Below are positions 5,803-14,634 of a stretch of DNA of 33,212 nt, piece after piece. The stretch covers positions 1-33,212 of the forward strand of contig JAFAZN010000124.1 of assembly GCA_019239775.1 (NCBI GenBank), written 5' to 3'. A model generated the notes under the pieces. That model did not search any database, was not told the DNA's origin, and worked only from the letters and a program-made list of their open reading frames with translations. The position numbers and the translations under genes are program-made. The DNA comes from Chloroflexota bacterium. GTDB lineage: Bacteria; Chloroflexota; UBA6077; CF-72. Positions within the stretch are counted from its first letter, which is position 1. Every line of letters begins with the position of its first letter.

Positions 5803-8712
5803 ATGACCACGCTCCTCGAGGCGACACCACTGCGCGAAGACAAGAGTGTCGTCGATGTGGTCGAGGGATACCTGCGCCCGGTCACGGTTCTGTTCGCAGA
5901 CGTGCGGGGATTTACCCGTCTCTCTGAGGTGTTGCCGCCGGAACAGTTGGTTGCCGCGATCAACGGCTGCTTCGAGGTGCTCGACACCGCCCTGGCCCAC
6001 TATGGCGGTGAGGTAGACAAGTTCATCGGCGATGCCGTCATGGCCACGTTTGGCGCGCCGGTCGCCCACGAGGATGATCCGCGTCGCGCGGTGCTAGCCG
6101 CACTCGATATGCAGGCTGCGCTGCGCCGCTACAACGTGCAGTTGCGTAAGCAAATCGGCTGCGAGCTTGGCATGCGCATCGGCGTCAACACTGGGGTCGT
6201 GCTTGCCGGCCCAATCGGCTCGCGTCGCAAACGCGCGTATACCGTCATGGGCGACGCGGTCAACGTGGCTTCGCGACTCGAGCACGCTGCGCCCGTCGGC
6301 AGCGTGGTGATCGGCGAGTCCACACGGGCACACCTTGGTGACGCATTTCGCCTGCGTACGCGGCGTTCGGTTCGGATCCGCGGGAAGGACGCCCCGGTCA
6401 AGAGTTATGTCGTGCTCGGAGCATCCGTGCGCACGCCGCGCCGTGGCGAGTTCGAGCGCTACCTCGGTCGCTCCGCGGAATTGGACCACGCTCGGTCCGT
6501 CCTCGACCGGCTCCGAATTGGAAAACGAGCGGTTCTGCGTATCGAAGGGTCGATGGGCATTGGCAAGAGCGCGCTCGCTCAAGCAGTCAAGCAGGCGCCC
6601 GCCGGCGGAGAGCGAGCCTGGCTAAACGTTGCTTGCCCACCCTATGGCCAGGACCTGCCCTATACCACACTGGCAGGACTGCTTCGCGGTTTGCTGCAGC
6701 GGCTCGAGCGCATTCATGGCCACACTGCGCTGGACGAGATTCTGGTGCGCTCAACGGAGATCGACGGCCTGGACGCTTCGCTTGCTGCCGATGTGGTGCG
6801 CGACCTACTCGTCCAAAGCAAGGCAACCACTGATCGAACGTCGAACCTCCCGGCTCAGTTGCGCAAAGGCTTGCTCGCCCGCGCCACGAAGCTGCTGCTG
6901 CACGCGGCGGCCGCCAACCGCCCGATTGTTATTGCCATGGACGACTGCCATTGGCTGGATGCTGCCAGCGCGGCGATCCTCGAGGAAGCCATCGGCGACC
7001 TCGGGAACGAGCCAATCGGTTGGCTGCTCATGCACCGGCCCAGCTGGCAACCACCCGTCACATGGCCGATTGACGCCCATCTCACGCTGGCGCCACTCAC
7101 GCGCGACCACAGTGCCGAATTGGCGCGCGCGCTCCTGGGCGCCAACACAACCGCGGAGCTCGTTGCGTTTGTGGTCGAACGTGCCGAAGGCAATCCGCTC
7201 TACCTGGTTGAGCTATGCAACGCCGTGGCCCAGGATGGCGCCGCTGCGCTCCCGACACAGAGTGCGTCAGCAAGTCCCAAGTACCTGACCGAGCAGTTGC
7301 GCAGCCTGATCTTGTCGCGCATCGACGCCCTGGACGAAACGGCGCGACGTGTGGTCCATGTTGCGGCAGTGCTGGGTCACGCATTCCCGGCCACGCTCCT
7401 GCGCAGTGTGCTCGGCACCGGCGATTGGCGGTCGGTTCTGGCCCGCCTCGAGGAGCAGGGCACGTTCGTTCGCGAGTCTCGCGCGCGCGGCGACGGTAGC
7501 GGCGCCACGTGGTTCTGGCACTTTCGTCACCCGCTGGTGCAGGAAACGGTCTATGCGAGTTTGCTGTCGGCAACTCGCAGCGGACTGCATCGCGTCGCGG
7601 GTGACGCGCTCGAGCACATGAGCGATGCGGCCGTCGCCGACCGACTCGCATTGCTTGCCCTGCACTTCGGTCGCAGCGACGACCGGGAGCGCGCCGTCCG
7701 TTATCTCTGCGCCGCCGGCGATCGTGCGCGCATCCTGTATCTGAACCGCGAGGCGATCCACTACTACGAAGACGCGCTAAATCGACTGGGCAATTCCGGC
7801 GCCGATCGAGAGCGGCGAGCCGAGGTTCTGGCGTCGTTGGGGGCGGCCTTTGAAGTGCTTGCCGAAGACGAGGCTGCGCTCGACAGTCTGCATGCTGCGA
7901 TCGAGCTGGAGACGCGCCCGAACGTGCAGGCGGACAATTGGCGACAGACAGCTGAAATCCACCGTCGGCGTGGCACGTACGCGTCTGCAAGCGACGACCT
8001 GAACCGCGCGGAGTCTTGCCTCGCCGGCAGCAACGAGCCGCTACTCCTTGCGCGGGTGCGCATCGCGCGGTCGATGTTGGCGATGTGCCGCGGCGCGTAC
8101 GCGGAGGCGCGGTTGCTTGGCGCCGAAGCAATTGCGTTTCTCACGCGGGTGGAGGATGCGCCACTGGATCGGGCCGCGGCCTACCGGGCTGTTGGCATCG
8201 CCGCCGCGCGTGAAGAAGACCTTCCGGTTGCCCGAGAGGCGTTTACACGCGCACTCGAAGCCGCGCAGTCGGCGCAAGACGCATTGCTCTCGGCCACGAT
8301 TTCCTTGAATCTAGGTACGGTCTTGCATCTGCAGGGCCACGCCGACGAGGCGCTGGCTCGCTACCACCAGGCGTTGGAGTTCTACGAACGGATCGGCGCC
8401 AAGCGCGGCATCGCGCTCGCCTCGAACAATCTCGGCGACCTGCACTGGCGCGGCGGCGACAGTAACTGGGATCAGGCCAGCGCCCACTGGCAGCGCGCAC
8501 AACGCCTGTACGAGGAAATCGGCGACCAGCGCGGCCTAGCGCTCGCGCTGCTCAACCTGGGCGAGGCCCAGGTTCAGCTCGGCCTCTTGGAGGCCGCCGA
8601 GCCGCTTCTCCGCCGCGCGCGCAGTTTGGGGGTCGAACTGGAGGACCAGGAGATCCAGGAGTTTGTCGCCCGCGCCCTCACGCGCCTGTGGAGCGCGAGC
8701 GAAGCTGCTTAA
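5803..8712 (+). CDS. Class III nucleotide cyclase - AAA ATPase - TPR fusion protein
   Basis: A 969-residue soluble signalling protein. Residues about 20-205 are a class III adenylate/guanylate cyclase domain: metal-binding Asp33 (FADVRGFT) and Asp77 (KFIGDAVMATFG), and the YTVMGDAVNVASRLE segment (146-160) with the transition-state Asn and Arg. From about 220 there is an AAA/STAND-type ATPase, with Walker A GSMGIGKS (249-256) and Walker B IVIAMDDCHWLD (375-386). The C-terminal half (about 640-960) is helical with TPR-like units such as LASNNLGDLHWRGGD and ALALLNLGEAQVQLG. The architecture is common in actinobacteria, Chloroflexota and proteobacteria, and is thought to link cyclic nucleotide production or regulated ATPase activity to protein partners. 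The substrate (ATP or GTP) is not certain. No strong Shine-Dalgarno sequence is visible. Its stop codon shares TTAA (8709-8712) with the converging coxM stop. Confidence 0.92.
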   Translation: MTTLLEATPLREDKSVVDVVEGYLRPVTVLFADVRGFTRLSEVLPPEQLVAAINGCFEVLDTALAHYGGEVDKFIGDAVMATFGAPVAHEDDPRRAVLAALDMQAALRRYNVQLRKQIGCELGMRIGVNTGVVLAGPIGSRRKRAYTVMGDAVNVASRLEHAAPVGSVVIGESTRAHLGDAFRLRTRRSVRIRGKDAPVKSYVVLGASVRTPRRGEFERYLGRSAELDHARSVLDRLRIGKRAVLRIEGSMGIGKSALAQAVKQAPAGGERAWLNVACPPYGQDLPYTTLAGLLRGLLQRLERIHGHTALDEILVRSTEIDGLDASLAADVVRDLLVQSKATTDRTSNLPAQLRKGLLARATKLLLHAAAANRPIVIAMDDCHWLDAASAAILEEAIGDLGNEPIGWLLMHRPSWQPPVTWPIDAHLTLAPLTRDHSAELARALLGANTTAELVAFVVERAEGNPLYLVELCNAVAQDGAAALPTQSASASPKYLTEQLRSLILSRIDALDETARRVVHVAAVLGHAFPATLLRSVLGTGDWRSVLARLEEQGTFVRESRARGDGSGATWFWHFRHPLVQETVYASLLSATRSGLHRVAGDALEHMSDAAVADRLALLALHFGRSDDRERAVRYLCAAGDRARILYLNREAIHYYEDALNRLGNSGADRERRAEVLASLGAAFEVLAEDEAALDSLHAAIELETRPNVQADNWRQTAEIHRRRGTYASASDDLNRAESCLAGSNEPLLLARVRIARSMLAMCRGAYAEARLLGAEAIAFLTRVEDAPLDRAAAYRAVGIAAAREEDLPVAREAFTRALEAAQSAQDALLSATISLNLGTVLHLQGHADEALARYHQALEFYERIGAKRGIALASNNLGDLHWRGGDSNWDQASAHWQRAQRLYEEIGDQRGLALALLNLGEAQVQLGLLEAAEPLLRRARSLGVELEDQEIQEFVARALTRLWSASEAA

Positions 8713-9566
8713 CGAGCTCTTTGGGCAGCTTCTAGAACCGCTCTCCTCGTCAATACGCGCGCGAGGTGTGCCCGGTACTCCGGGCTCGCATGGATGTCAC
8801 CCTGGACGTCGATGCCGTCGGCTACGGTCTGGACCGCTGCTTTGACTGCTTCTTCCTCGGCAGGTTTGCCGGCGAGCGCCTGTTCGACCGCGGTCGGTCG
8901 ATACGCCTTAGGCCCGACGCCCGTCACGCCGATGCGCGCCGTCGCGATCGAGCCGCCGGACAGGGTGACCACTGCACATACACCGGTTAGCGCATAGTGC
9001 GAGGCCGGCTGGTCGAACTTCTGGTACGCGGCGCCTGCGCCAGCAGGTTGGACCCGCAAGCGCACCTCGCGAATGATCTCTTTCTCCTGGAGCGCGGTGG
9101 TGAGCATGTCGACGAAGAAGCTATCGAGGTCGAGCTCACGCTCGCCGCTCGAGCCGACAGCCTTCACAACTCCGCCGAGTGCTAACGCAACAGCCGGCAG
9201 GTCGCCTGCCGGATCAGCGTGCGCCAGCGCACCTGCGAGCGTGCCTTTGGCTCGCACCTGCGGGTCCCCGACTTCATGGGTGGCCTCGGCGAGTACGGGC
9301 GCGGCCTGATGCACCTCAGAGGACTGTTCGATCTGACGATACGTGGTCATGGCACCAATCGCAAGGACGCCGTCCTCGCGACGCACGTAGCTCAATCCGG
9401 GGATTCGGCCGATGTCAACGAGGAGGCTCGGCTGAGCCAGGCGCAGCTTCATCAACGGCAAGAGGCTGTGGCCGCCCGCGATGATCTTCGCCTCTGGATC
9501 GTTGAGAAGACCGAGAGCTTCCTGGAGTGAAGTCGGCGCCGCGTACGCGAATTTCGCTGGGAACAT
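8709..9566 (-). CDS. coxM: CO dehydrogenase-type medium subunit (FAD-binding, CoxM family)
   Basis: FAD-binding subunit of a molybdenum hydroxylase, 285 residues, the usual length. It takes electrons from the [2Fe-2S] small subunit and passes them to the respiratory chain. AGGHSLLP (30-37) and TLAGALAHADPAGD (109-122) are the two FAD-contacting motifs of CoxM-type proteins. It starts 3 bp after the coxS stop and is the last gene of the minus-strand cluster. The large subunit expected beside it is absent; the next gene is the convergent cyclase, with which it overlaps by 4 bp. The partner could be a true CO dehydrogenase or another xanthine-oxidase-family enzyme. Confidence 0.92.
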   Translation of the reverse strand: MFPAKFAYAAPTSLQEALGLLNDPEAKIIAGGHSLLPLMKLRLAQPSLLVDIGRIPGLSYVRREDGVLAIGAMTTYRQIEQSSEVHQAAPVLAEATHEVGDPQVRAKGTLAGALAHADPAGDLPAVALALGGVVKAVGSSGERELDLDSFFVDMLTTALQEKEIIREVRLRVQPAGAGAAYQKFDQPASHYALTGVCAVVTLSGGSIATARIGVTGVGPKAYRPTAVEQALAGKPAEEEAVKAAVQTVADGIDVQGDIHASPEYRAHLARVLTRRAVLEAAQRAR

Positions 9567-9569
9567 CGG

Positions 9570-10124
9570 TCAGTGGACCCCCGCGGCTTCGGTCATGGCA
9601 GTGTCTGGCTTCTCGAACGGCTCCTCACCGCGCAGCTTGCGGCCGGCAGACAGCGCCGATTTGACGATGTTCTGATACCCGGTGCAGCGGCAGAGGTTTC
9701 CGTCGAGCCCTTTGCGGACTTCTGCTTCGGTGGGACTGGGGTTGTCGCGCAGCAATTGGTCGATGGCCACGACCATGCCTGGCGTACAGAAACCGCACTG
9801 CAGGCCGTGCTCTTCCCAGAACGCCTGTTGAATCGGATGCAGCTTGCCGTTCGCCTCGGCGTAGCCTTCGATGGTCTTGATGTCCGCGCCATCCGCCTGC
9901 ACGGCCAGGATGGTGCACGACTTGACGGCCACGCCGTCCAGGAGGATCGTGCACGCGCCGCACTGCGACGTGTCGCAGCCGACGTGCGTGCCAGTCAGGC
10001 CTAGCTGCTCGCGGATGAAATACACCAGAAGCTGGCGCGGCTCGACCTCACGGCTATACCGCGTTCCGTTGACGGTCACCGCGACGGTATGGAGCCCTGG
10101 CTCTCGCGTCTGGGTCTGAGCCAT
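9570..10124 (-). CDS. coxS: CO dehydrogenase-type small subunit (two [2Fe-2S] clusters, CoxS family)
   Basis: Iron-sulfur electron-transfer subunit of a molybdenum hydroxylase, 184 residues. The plant-ferredoxin-type cluster uses Cys50, Cys55, Cys58 and Cys70 ([10 protein letters not shown], then SC). The second, helical-domain cluster uses Cys110 and Cys113 (QCGFC) with Cys145 and Cys147 (LCRCTGY). The ATG at 10124 is preferred over the TTG one codon earlier. GAGG sits about 10 bases upstream, at the end of the Nudix gene. It would hand electrons from the Mo site of the missing large subunit to FAD in CoxM, encoded 3 bp downstream. Confidence 0.95.
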   Translation of the reverse strand: MAQTQTREPGLHTVAVTVNGTRYSREVEPRQLLVYFIREQLGLTGTHVGCDTSQCGACTILLDGVAVKSCTILAVQADGADIKTIEGYAEANGKLHPIQQAFWEEHGLQCGFCTPGMVVAIDQLLRDNPSPTEAEVRKGLDGNLCRCTGYQNIVKSALSAGRKLRGEEPFEKPDTAMTEAAGVH

Positions 10125-10136
10125 CAAAAAGGTGCC

Positions 10137-10670
10137 TCACAGAGGGTCATGGATCATGATCAGGCTACCAGTCTGGCGCGCGCGCTTCCAATCGGCGAGC
10201 ACCCTCCGATCGTGCGGGAACGCCAGGTCATCTGGTAAGTCGTCCAGCGCAAACCGTCGTACCTCGCTGACCTCATGACCATCCGGCGTTGGCTCCCCAG
10301 CCTCGATCTCGCCCGCGTACACGACCAGGACTACAGCGGCGCCGCGTTCGGAGTACACGCCCACGAGCCCGGTCAAGCGCACCGCCAGCCCGAGCTCCTC
10401 GAGCACCTCACGTGTAGCCGCCTCTTCCAGCACCTCTCCGCGATTGACGTACCCGGCTGGAAAACTCCACAAGCCTGAACCAGGATCAATGCAGCGTTTA
10501 CCCAGGAGCACGCCGGTGTCGTCCCCGAGGACGACGGCGACCGCAACCTTTGGGTCAAGGTAGTGGACGAAACCGCACGACGGGCACGTCGGACGTTCAC
10601 GGTCTTCCTGGTATCGAGCCTCCATCGGTGTGCCGCAAAGGAGGCAGTACCCGTAGTCCGCCGAGGTCAC
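10137..10670 (-). CDS. Nudix hydrolase with N-terminal zinc ribbon
   Basis: Hydrolyses a nucleoside diphosphate linked to another moiety; the substrate is not predictable. Two CxxC pairs (Cys9/Cys12 and Cys29/Cys32) form a zinc ribbon like that of NudC-type enzymes. The Nudix box is a perfect match to Gx5Ex7REUxEExGU, running from GYVNRGEVLEEAATREV to LEELGL. The protein is 177 residues. It starts with GTG in a GTGA overlap with the end of the nucleotidyltransferase gene, so the two are probably translationally coupled. Its place inside a cox cluster suggests clean-up or processing of a nucleotide cofactor, but that is inference. Confidence 0.9.
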   Translation of the reverse strand: MTSADYGYCLLCGTPMEARYQEDRERPTCPSCGFVHYLDPKVAVAVVLGDDTGVLLGKRCIDPGSGLWSFPAGYVNRGEVLEEAATREVLEELGLAVRLTGLVGVYSERGAAVVLVVYAGEIEAGEPTPDGHEVSEVRRFALDDLPDDLAFPHDRRVLADWKRARQTGSLIMIHDPL

Positions 10671-11269
10671 GCGAGCTCGGCGTCGGGATCCAATTCGAGT
10701 AGCCGCGCGTAGTCTTCGGGACGATCCACGTCGCGGATGAGGTCAGGATCGTCGAAACGGACGGCTTCGACCGCCTCCGGGTGCGCCCGCAGGTATTGAG
10801 CCCCGCCGACGTCACCTTCCTGGATCATCAGGGCTGGAAAGAGCGAGCGGGTGATGAACACTGGCACGCCGCGTACGCCACCGGCCTCGGTCATCGCCGC
10901 TGGCCGACCGCTGACCTGCTGCCGGTGCGCGAGCTCACGCAACGCCTCCGGCGTGAGCATGGGCATATCCGCGGGGTAGATGAAGACGCCACGTGCTTCG
11001 GATGCCACCGCGGCGAGCCCGCCACGGAGTGAGGTGCTCACGCCTTCTTGCCACTGATCGTTGAGCACGATCATGGCCGACGTCGCCTCGCACTCCGGCA
11101 TCAGCTGATCCGCGGCGTGTCCGAGCACAACGATGACCTGGTCGGCCGGCACGGCCAACGCGGTATCGATGGCGCGACGCAGGAGCGAAGTGCCGCGGAA
11201 CTTGAGCAGTTGCTTGGGTTGCCCCATTCGGCTGGAGCCGCCAGCGGCGAGGATTACGGCTGCCAGCAC
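10667..11269 (-). CDS. MocA/MobA-like nucleotidyltransferase (molybdenum cofactor cytidylyltransferase family)
   Basis: NTP transferase of 200 residues that probably attaches a nucleotide (CMP in the MocA branch) to molybdopterin, giving the cytosine dinucleotide cofactor used by CO dehydrogenase-type enzymes. The nucleotide-binding signature LAAGGSSRMGQPKQLL is at 7-22, PADMPML (about 97-103) holds the metal-binding Asp, and GVPVF and EGDVGG match the C-terminal family motifs. It starts with GTG, 13 bp after xdhC, and overlaps the Nudix gene by 4 bp. The context strongly favours a MocA-like role over guanylylating MobA. Confidence 0.87.
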   Translation of the reverse strand: MLAAVILAAGGSSRMGQPKQLLKFRGTSLLRRAIDTALAVPADQVIVVLGHAADQLMPECEATSAMIVLNDQWQEGVSTSLRGGLAAVASEARGVFIYPADMPMLTPEALRELAHRQQVSGRPAAMTEAGGVRGVPVFITRSLFPALMIQEGDVGGAQYLRAHPEAVEAVRFDDPDLIRDVDRPEDYARLLELDPDAELA

Positions 11270-11282
11270 GTTCGCCGCTACG

Positions 11283-12344
11283 CTACACGGCCGCTGCGAC
11301 GCGCGGACGCTCGGCTACGGGCTGCGGCAACTTCCCGTTCTTGGCGGCGAGAATCTGCGCCAGAATCGCGACGCCGATCTCCTCGGGCGATTGCGCCCCA
11401 ATATCGAGGCCGACCGGTCCGTAGAGCCTTGCGACCTGCTCATCCGTCAGGCCGGCAGCCTTGAGGCGCTCACGGCGTTCCCGCTGTGTCTTGGGACTGC
11501 CAATCGCTCCCACAAACCGTGCATCGCTCTGAAGCGCGCCGAACAGCGCCGGATCGTCCAGCTTCGGGTCATGGCTCAAAACTGCCACGTAACTTTGCGA
11601 GGTGAGGGGGTGACCCTTGAGATAGTCGTCGGCGTGCATAACGTGGATCTCGTCGGCCGTCGGAAACCGCGCCGGCGTTGCCCACGCGCCGCGCGCATCC
11701 ACCACAACCACTCTGAAGCCACCGACGTCCTTGGCCAGTTGCGCGAGTGCGACACCCGTGTGCACACCGCCAAAGATGACAATCGTGGCTTGGGATGGGT
11801 AGGTGTCCACGAAAAGTCGCGTTGGACCCTGTGGAGCATCCTCGTAGCGGAGCTGGCCGGCGCGTCCATCTCGCAGTAGCCCGATTGCGTCCCGCGCGAC
11901 GCGGTCGTCGAACGCATCACCCTGGCCAACACTGCCACGGTGCTTGCCAAATTCCCATGCAAGCAGGCCGCTGCCTTGCTCGGGTCCGTCGACGACATAC
12001 GCGAAGGCGACAGGCTTTTCGGTCGGGAAGGCTTTGCCGAATGGCTGAATGAACACCTCGATCTGCCCGCCGCATGCCAGCCCGACGTTGAAGGCCATTT
12101 CGTCGCTGATGCCATACGGCACGAGGCGCGGGTGGTCCTCCTCGATTACCTGGCGGGCGTGCTCGACGACGTCGTTTTCAACACAACCGCCAGAAACCGA
12201 GCCTACGAACTCGCCATCCTCGGAAATGGCCATCTTCGCGCCCGGCCGACGCGGTGCCGAGCCGTAGGCCTGCACTACCGTGGCAACAGCGACTTTCTTG
12301 CCGGCTTCGCGCCACCGCTCAATATCCGGCAGTAATTCCTTCAT
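11283..12344 (-). CDS. XdhC/CoxF-family molybdenum hydroxylase maturation factor
   Basis: Chaperone of the XdhC/CoxF/CoxI family, which binds molybdenum cofactor and helps sulfurate and insert it into xanthine-oxidase-family large subunits. It has 353 residues. The N-terminal XdhC domain has YGSAPRRPGAKM (27-38) and SVSGGCVEN (49-57). The C-terminal Rossmann domain has VIFGGVHTGVALAQLA and ends with GLDIGAQSPEEIGVAILAQI, the usual signature. The ATG at 12344 has only a weak ribosome-binding site. It sits 25 bp after coxE and 13 bp before the nucleotidyltransferase gene. Confidence 0.92.
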   Translation of the reverse strand: MKELLPDIERWREAGKKVAVATVVQAYGSAPRRPGAKMAISEDGEFVGSVSGGCVENDVVEHARQVIEEDHPRLVPYGISDEMAFNVGLACGGQIEVFIQPFGKAFPTEKPVAFAYVVDGPEQGSGLLAWEFGKHRGSVGQGDAFDDRVARDAIGLLRDGRAGQLRYEDAPQGPTRLFVDTYPSQATIVIFGGVHTGVALAQLAKDVGGFRVVVVDARGAWATPARFPTADEIHVMHADDYLKGHPLTSQSYVAVLSHDPKLDDPALFGALQSDARFVGAIGSPKTQRERRERLKAAGLTDEQVARLYGPVGLDIGAQSPEEIGVAILAQILAAKNGKLPQPVAERPRVAAAV

Positions 12345-12369
12345 AAGGCGATAAGTCTACCGCCGTTTG

Positions 12370-13518
12370 TTACAACGCAAGGTGCTTTCCAAGCGCCTGA
12401 AGGCTGGCAAGATTGTGTGCGCTGGCAAACAGGTTGACGTGCGGTAGCGCCGCGCTCATACCTCGCGCCAGCGGCCGGTAATCCTCGTTGCCGAGCAACG
12501 GATTGAGCCAGATCACCCGCGCCGCCCGCCGTTGGATCTGCTCCATCTCATGTTCGAGCACACTGGCGTCGCCGGTGTCGAGACCGTCGCTCATGATAAG
12601 TACGATCGTGTGCTTGTTGACGGTGCGCAGCGACCAATCGGCATTGAAGCTCTTGAGCGATTCGCCGATGCGCGTGCCACCCGACCAGTCCGGCACCTCG
12701 CGCGCAATGCGATCCAGCGCGGTGTAGATGTCGCTGGACCTGAAGTAATCCGTCACGCGCGTCAGTCGGGTAGAGAACACAAACGATTCGACCCGACCGA
12801 GCGTGTTTTGCAGCGCATAGATGAACTGCAGCAGGAATTTGCTGTACGTGTCCATGCTGCGGGAGACGTCGCAGATCAGCACGATTTTGGGCTTGCGGAT
12901 CTTGCGCTTCTTGCGCGCTAGCTCGACAACCGTGCCGCCGTACTTGATATTGCGACGCATCGTGCGGCGGAGATCGATCGCGTGGCCGCGCTGGGTTGAG
13001 CGGTAGCGGCGGCTTTCGCGTGTGGCCAGGCGTCGGGCGACGACCATGATTGCGCGGGCGATCTCCTGCATCTCATCAGGCACGAACGTGCTGAAGTCAC
13101 GCGCCGCCAGCACCTCCACGGGCGAGTACAGCGGCATGTCCATGCCTTCCTCGTCCTCGTCGGCGTCGGACTCATCACCCTGCGCGACTTGTGGCTGGGG
13201 CATTTCCTCGCCCTGCGCCTGATCGTCCTGCGTCGGCACGCCCTCTTCGCCGCGTTCCTGCATGAGCTCCTGCAAGCGACCGCGCCAGAACTCGTCGAAC
13301 GTCGCGTCGTGGATGGGGATGTCTTCTGGCTTCGCGGTCAGCACAGAGCGCAAGGCGGTCTTGAACTCCTGCCGATCGGTGATGTCCACCGCGTCGGCGG
13401 TGCGAATCGCATCGATCACTTCAGAAGGCGTGACAAGCATCTCGCGTTCGCGCAACAGCCGACAGAAGTCGATGATGTTGCGCTGCAAGTCGCTATGTCG
13501 CGCTTTACGCGGTGGCAC
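12370..13518 (-). CDS. coxE: VWA-domain protein, CoxE family
   Basis: Partner of the MoxR-type ATPase CoxD. In Oligotropha-type systems this pair is needed to assemble the [CuSMoO2] active site of CO dehydrogenase. Of 382 residues, about 90-130 is an acidic, probably disordered linker. The VWA domain has a complete MIDAS: DVSRSMDTYS (DxSxS), the SGGTRIGES threonine and SDGLDTGD. It starts with GTG at 13518 behind an AGGTAGG ribosome-binding site. Unlike the other cluster genes it is separated from its upstream neighbour by 136 bp, so it may have its own promoter. Confidence 0.92.
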   Translation of the reverse strand: MPPRKARHSDLQRNIIDFCRLLREREMLVTPSEVIDAIRTADAVDITDRQEFKTALRSVLTAKPEDIPIHDATFDEFWRGRLQELMQERGEEGVPTQDDQAQGEEMPQPQVAQGDESDADEDEEGMDMPLYSPVEVLAARDFSTFVPDEMQEIARAIMVVARRLATRESRRYRSTQRGHAIDLRRTMRRNIKYGGTVVELARKKRKIRKPKIVLICDVSRSMDTYSKFLLQFIYALQNTLGRVESFVFSTRLTRVTDYFRSSDIYTALDRIAREVPDWSGGTRIGESLKSFNADWSLRTVNKHTIVLIMSDGLDTGDASVLEHEMEQIQRRAARVIWLNPLLGNEDYRPLARGMSAALPHVNLFASAHNLASLQALGKHLAL

Positions 13519-13654
13519 CAGCGTTACCTACCTGTGAAGATGTCCGTACACAACACACCGTGTACAAACCCACGTCGTGACGACCTACCGGTAGGTACCA
13601 ACCCGTGTAAAAAGGTCTCTATCCTTCGGGCGTTTTGGGCAGAAGCGCGACGTC
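13519..13654 (-). promoter_or_regulatory. Palindrome-rich coxD-coxE intergenic region
   Basis: This 136-bp gap holds several symmetrical elements. ACCTACCGGTAGGT (13583-13596) is a perfect 14-bp palindrome. Its half-site ACCTACC recurs at 13526-13532, where on the coding strand it forms the coxE ribosome-binding site. GTACAC (13546-13551) and GTGTAC (13560-13565) make a 6-bp inverted repeat with an 8-bp spacer. GTCGT-G-ACGAC (13574-13584) is another dyad. CGTCTCA (13651-13657) and TGAGACG (13661-13667) form a 7-bp hairpin across the coxD stop, with no T run. Together they suggest an operator or leader controlling coxE and the genes after it. Confidence 0.45.
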
Positions 13655-14614
13655 TCAGCGTGAGACGAGCTCCTTGTCCACGCGCTGCGCGATCTGCGGC
13701 GGCGCGGTGCGCAGGCCGTCCTCGTCGAGCGACGTCAACTCGCCCACGATTGAGTCCGTCCGCGGCCCCGCGAGTCGCGAGACGTCGTCGCGATCCTTCA
13801 AAATCGCGCCGAGCGTTTCGGTGACTGACTCCGGCTCGAGGTGATCGGCATGGAGCGCCATCAGCGACATCGCCCAGTCAAGTGACTCGGCCATGCCAGG
13901 CGTCTTCGAGAGCCGAATGCGTCGCACCACCTGCATGAACGCGGCAACCTGCTCGGCCAGCAAATGGTTGATGCCCTCGACCTTGGTTTCGATGATGCGG
14001 ACCTCTTTGTCGAAGTCCGGGTAGTCGATCCACAAGTAGAGGCATCGCCGCTTGAGCGCATCTGAAAGCTCGCGCGTGCGGTTCGAGGTCAGCACCACAT
14101 ACGGCCGGTGCTTCGCGTGGACCGTGCCGAGCTCCGGGATGGTCACCTGGAAGTCGGAGAGGATCTCGAGCAAGAAGGCCTCGAACTCCTCGTCGGCGCG
14201 GTCGACCTCGTCGATCAGCAACACAGGCGCGTGGTCTTCGCGCGTGATCGCGTTCAACAACGGACGCTTGAGCAGATATGGCTCAGAGAAGATCTCAGCT
14301 TCCTGTTGCCGGATATCGTGCTTTTCGCCAACGGCTTCTTCGAGGCGGATGTGCAACATCTGCTTCGGATAGTTCCACTCGTACAGCGCACTGTTGGCGT
14401 CCAGACCTTCGTAGCACTGCAGGCGAATAAGGTCGGTTTCGAGCGCAGCGGCGAGCACCTTGGCAATCTCAGTCTTGCCGACACCAGCCTGGCCTTCGAT
14501 CAGCACTGGCTTACGCAGCTTCATCGCCAGGTAAATCGTCGTGGCGATGGCGCGATCGGTGACGTAGTGTTGACCTTCAAGCTGGCGCTGAATTTCGGCA
14601 ATCTGAGGCAGCAA
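13655..14614 (-). CDS. coxD: MoxR-type AAA+ ATPase, CoxD family
   Basis: AAA+ ATPase of 319 residues that works with CoxE in building the CO dehydrogenase active site. Walker A GQAGVGKT is at 41-48, Walker B is LLIDEVDRAD, sensor 1 is VVLTSNRTRE, and the arginine-rich ALKRRCLYLWIDYP stretch follows, as in MoxR proteins. The likely start is TTG at 14614, with CGGAG about 9 bases upstream. A TATAAT hexamer (14639-14634, minus strand) overlaps the moeA stop and could be an internal -10 box, but no good -35 is visible. It follows moeA by 20 bp. Confidence 0.93.
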   Translation of the reverse strand: MLPQIAEIQRQLEGQHYVTDRAIATTIYLAMKLRKPVLIEGQAGVGKTEIAKVLAAALETDLIRLQCYEGLDANSALYEWNYPKQMLHIRLEEAVGEKHDIRQQEAEIFSEPYLLKRPLLNAITREDHAPVLLIDEVDRADEEFEAFLLEILSDFQVTIPELGTVHAKHRPYVVLTSNRTRELSDALKRRCLYLWIDYPDFDKEVRIIETKVEGINHLLAEQVAAFMQVVRRIRLSKTPGMAESLDWAMSLMALHADHLEPESVTETLGAILKDRDDVSRLAGPRTDSIVGELTSLDEDGLRTAPPQIAQRVDKELVSR

Positions 14615-14634
14615 TGTTCAAAACTCCGAGCAAA

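Noticed and set aside
11133-11879. 248-codon plus-strand open frame over xdhC and the nucleotidyltransferase gene
   Set aside because: It spans two well-supported minus-strand genes and has no domain of its own.
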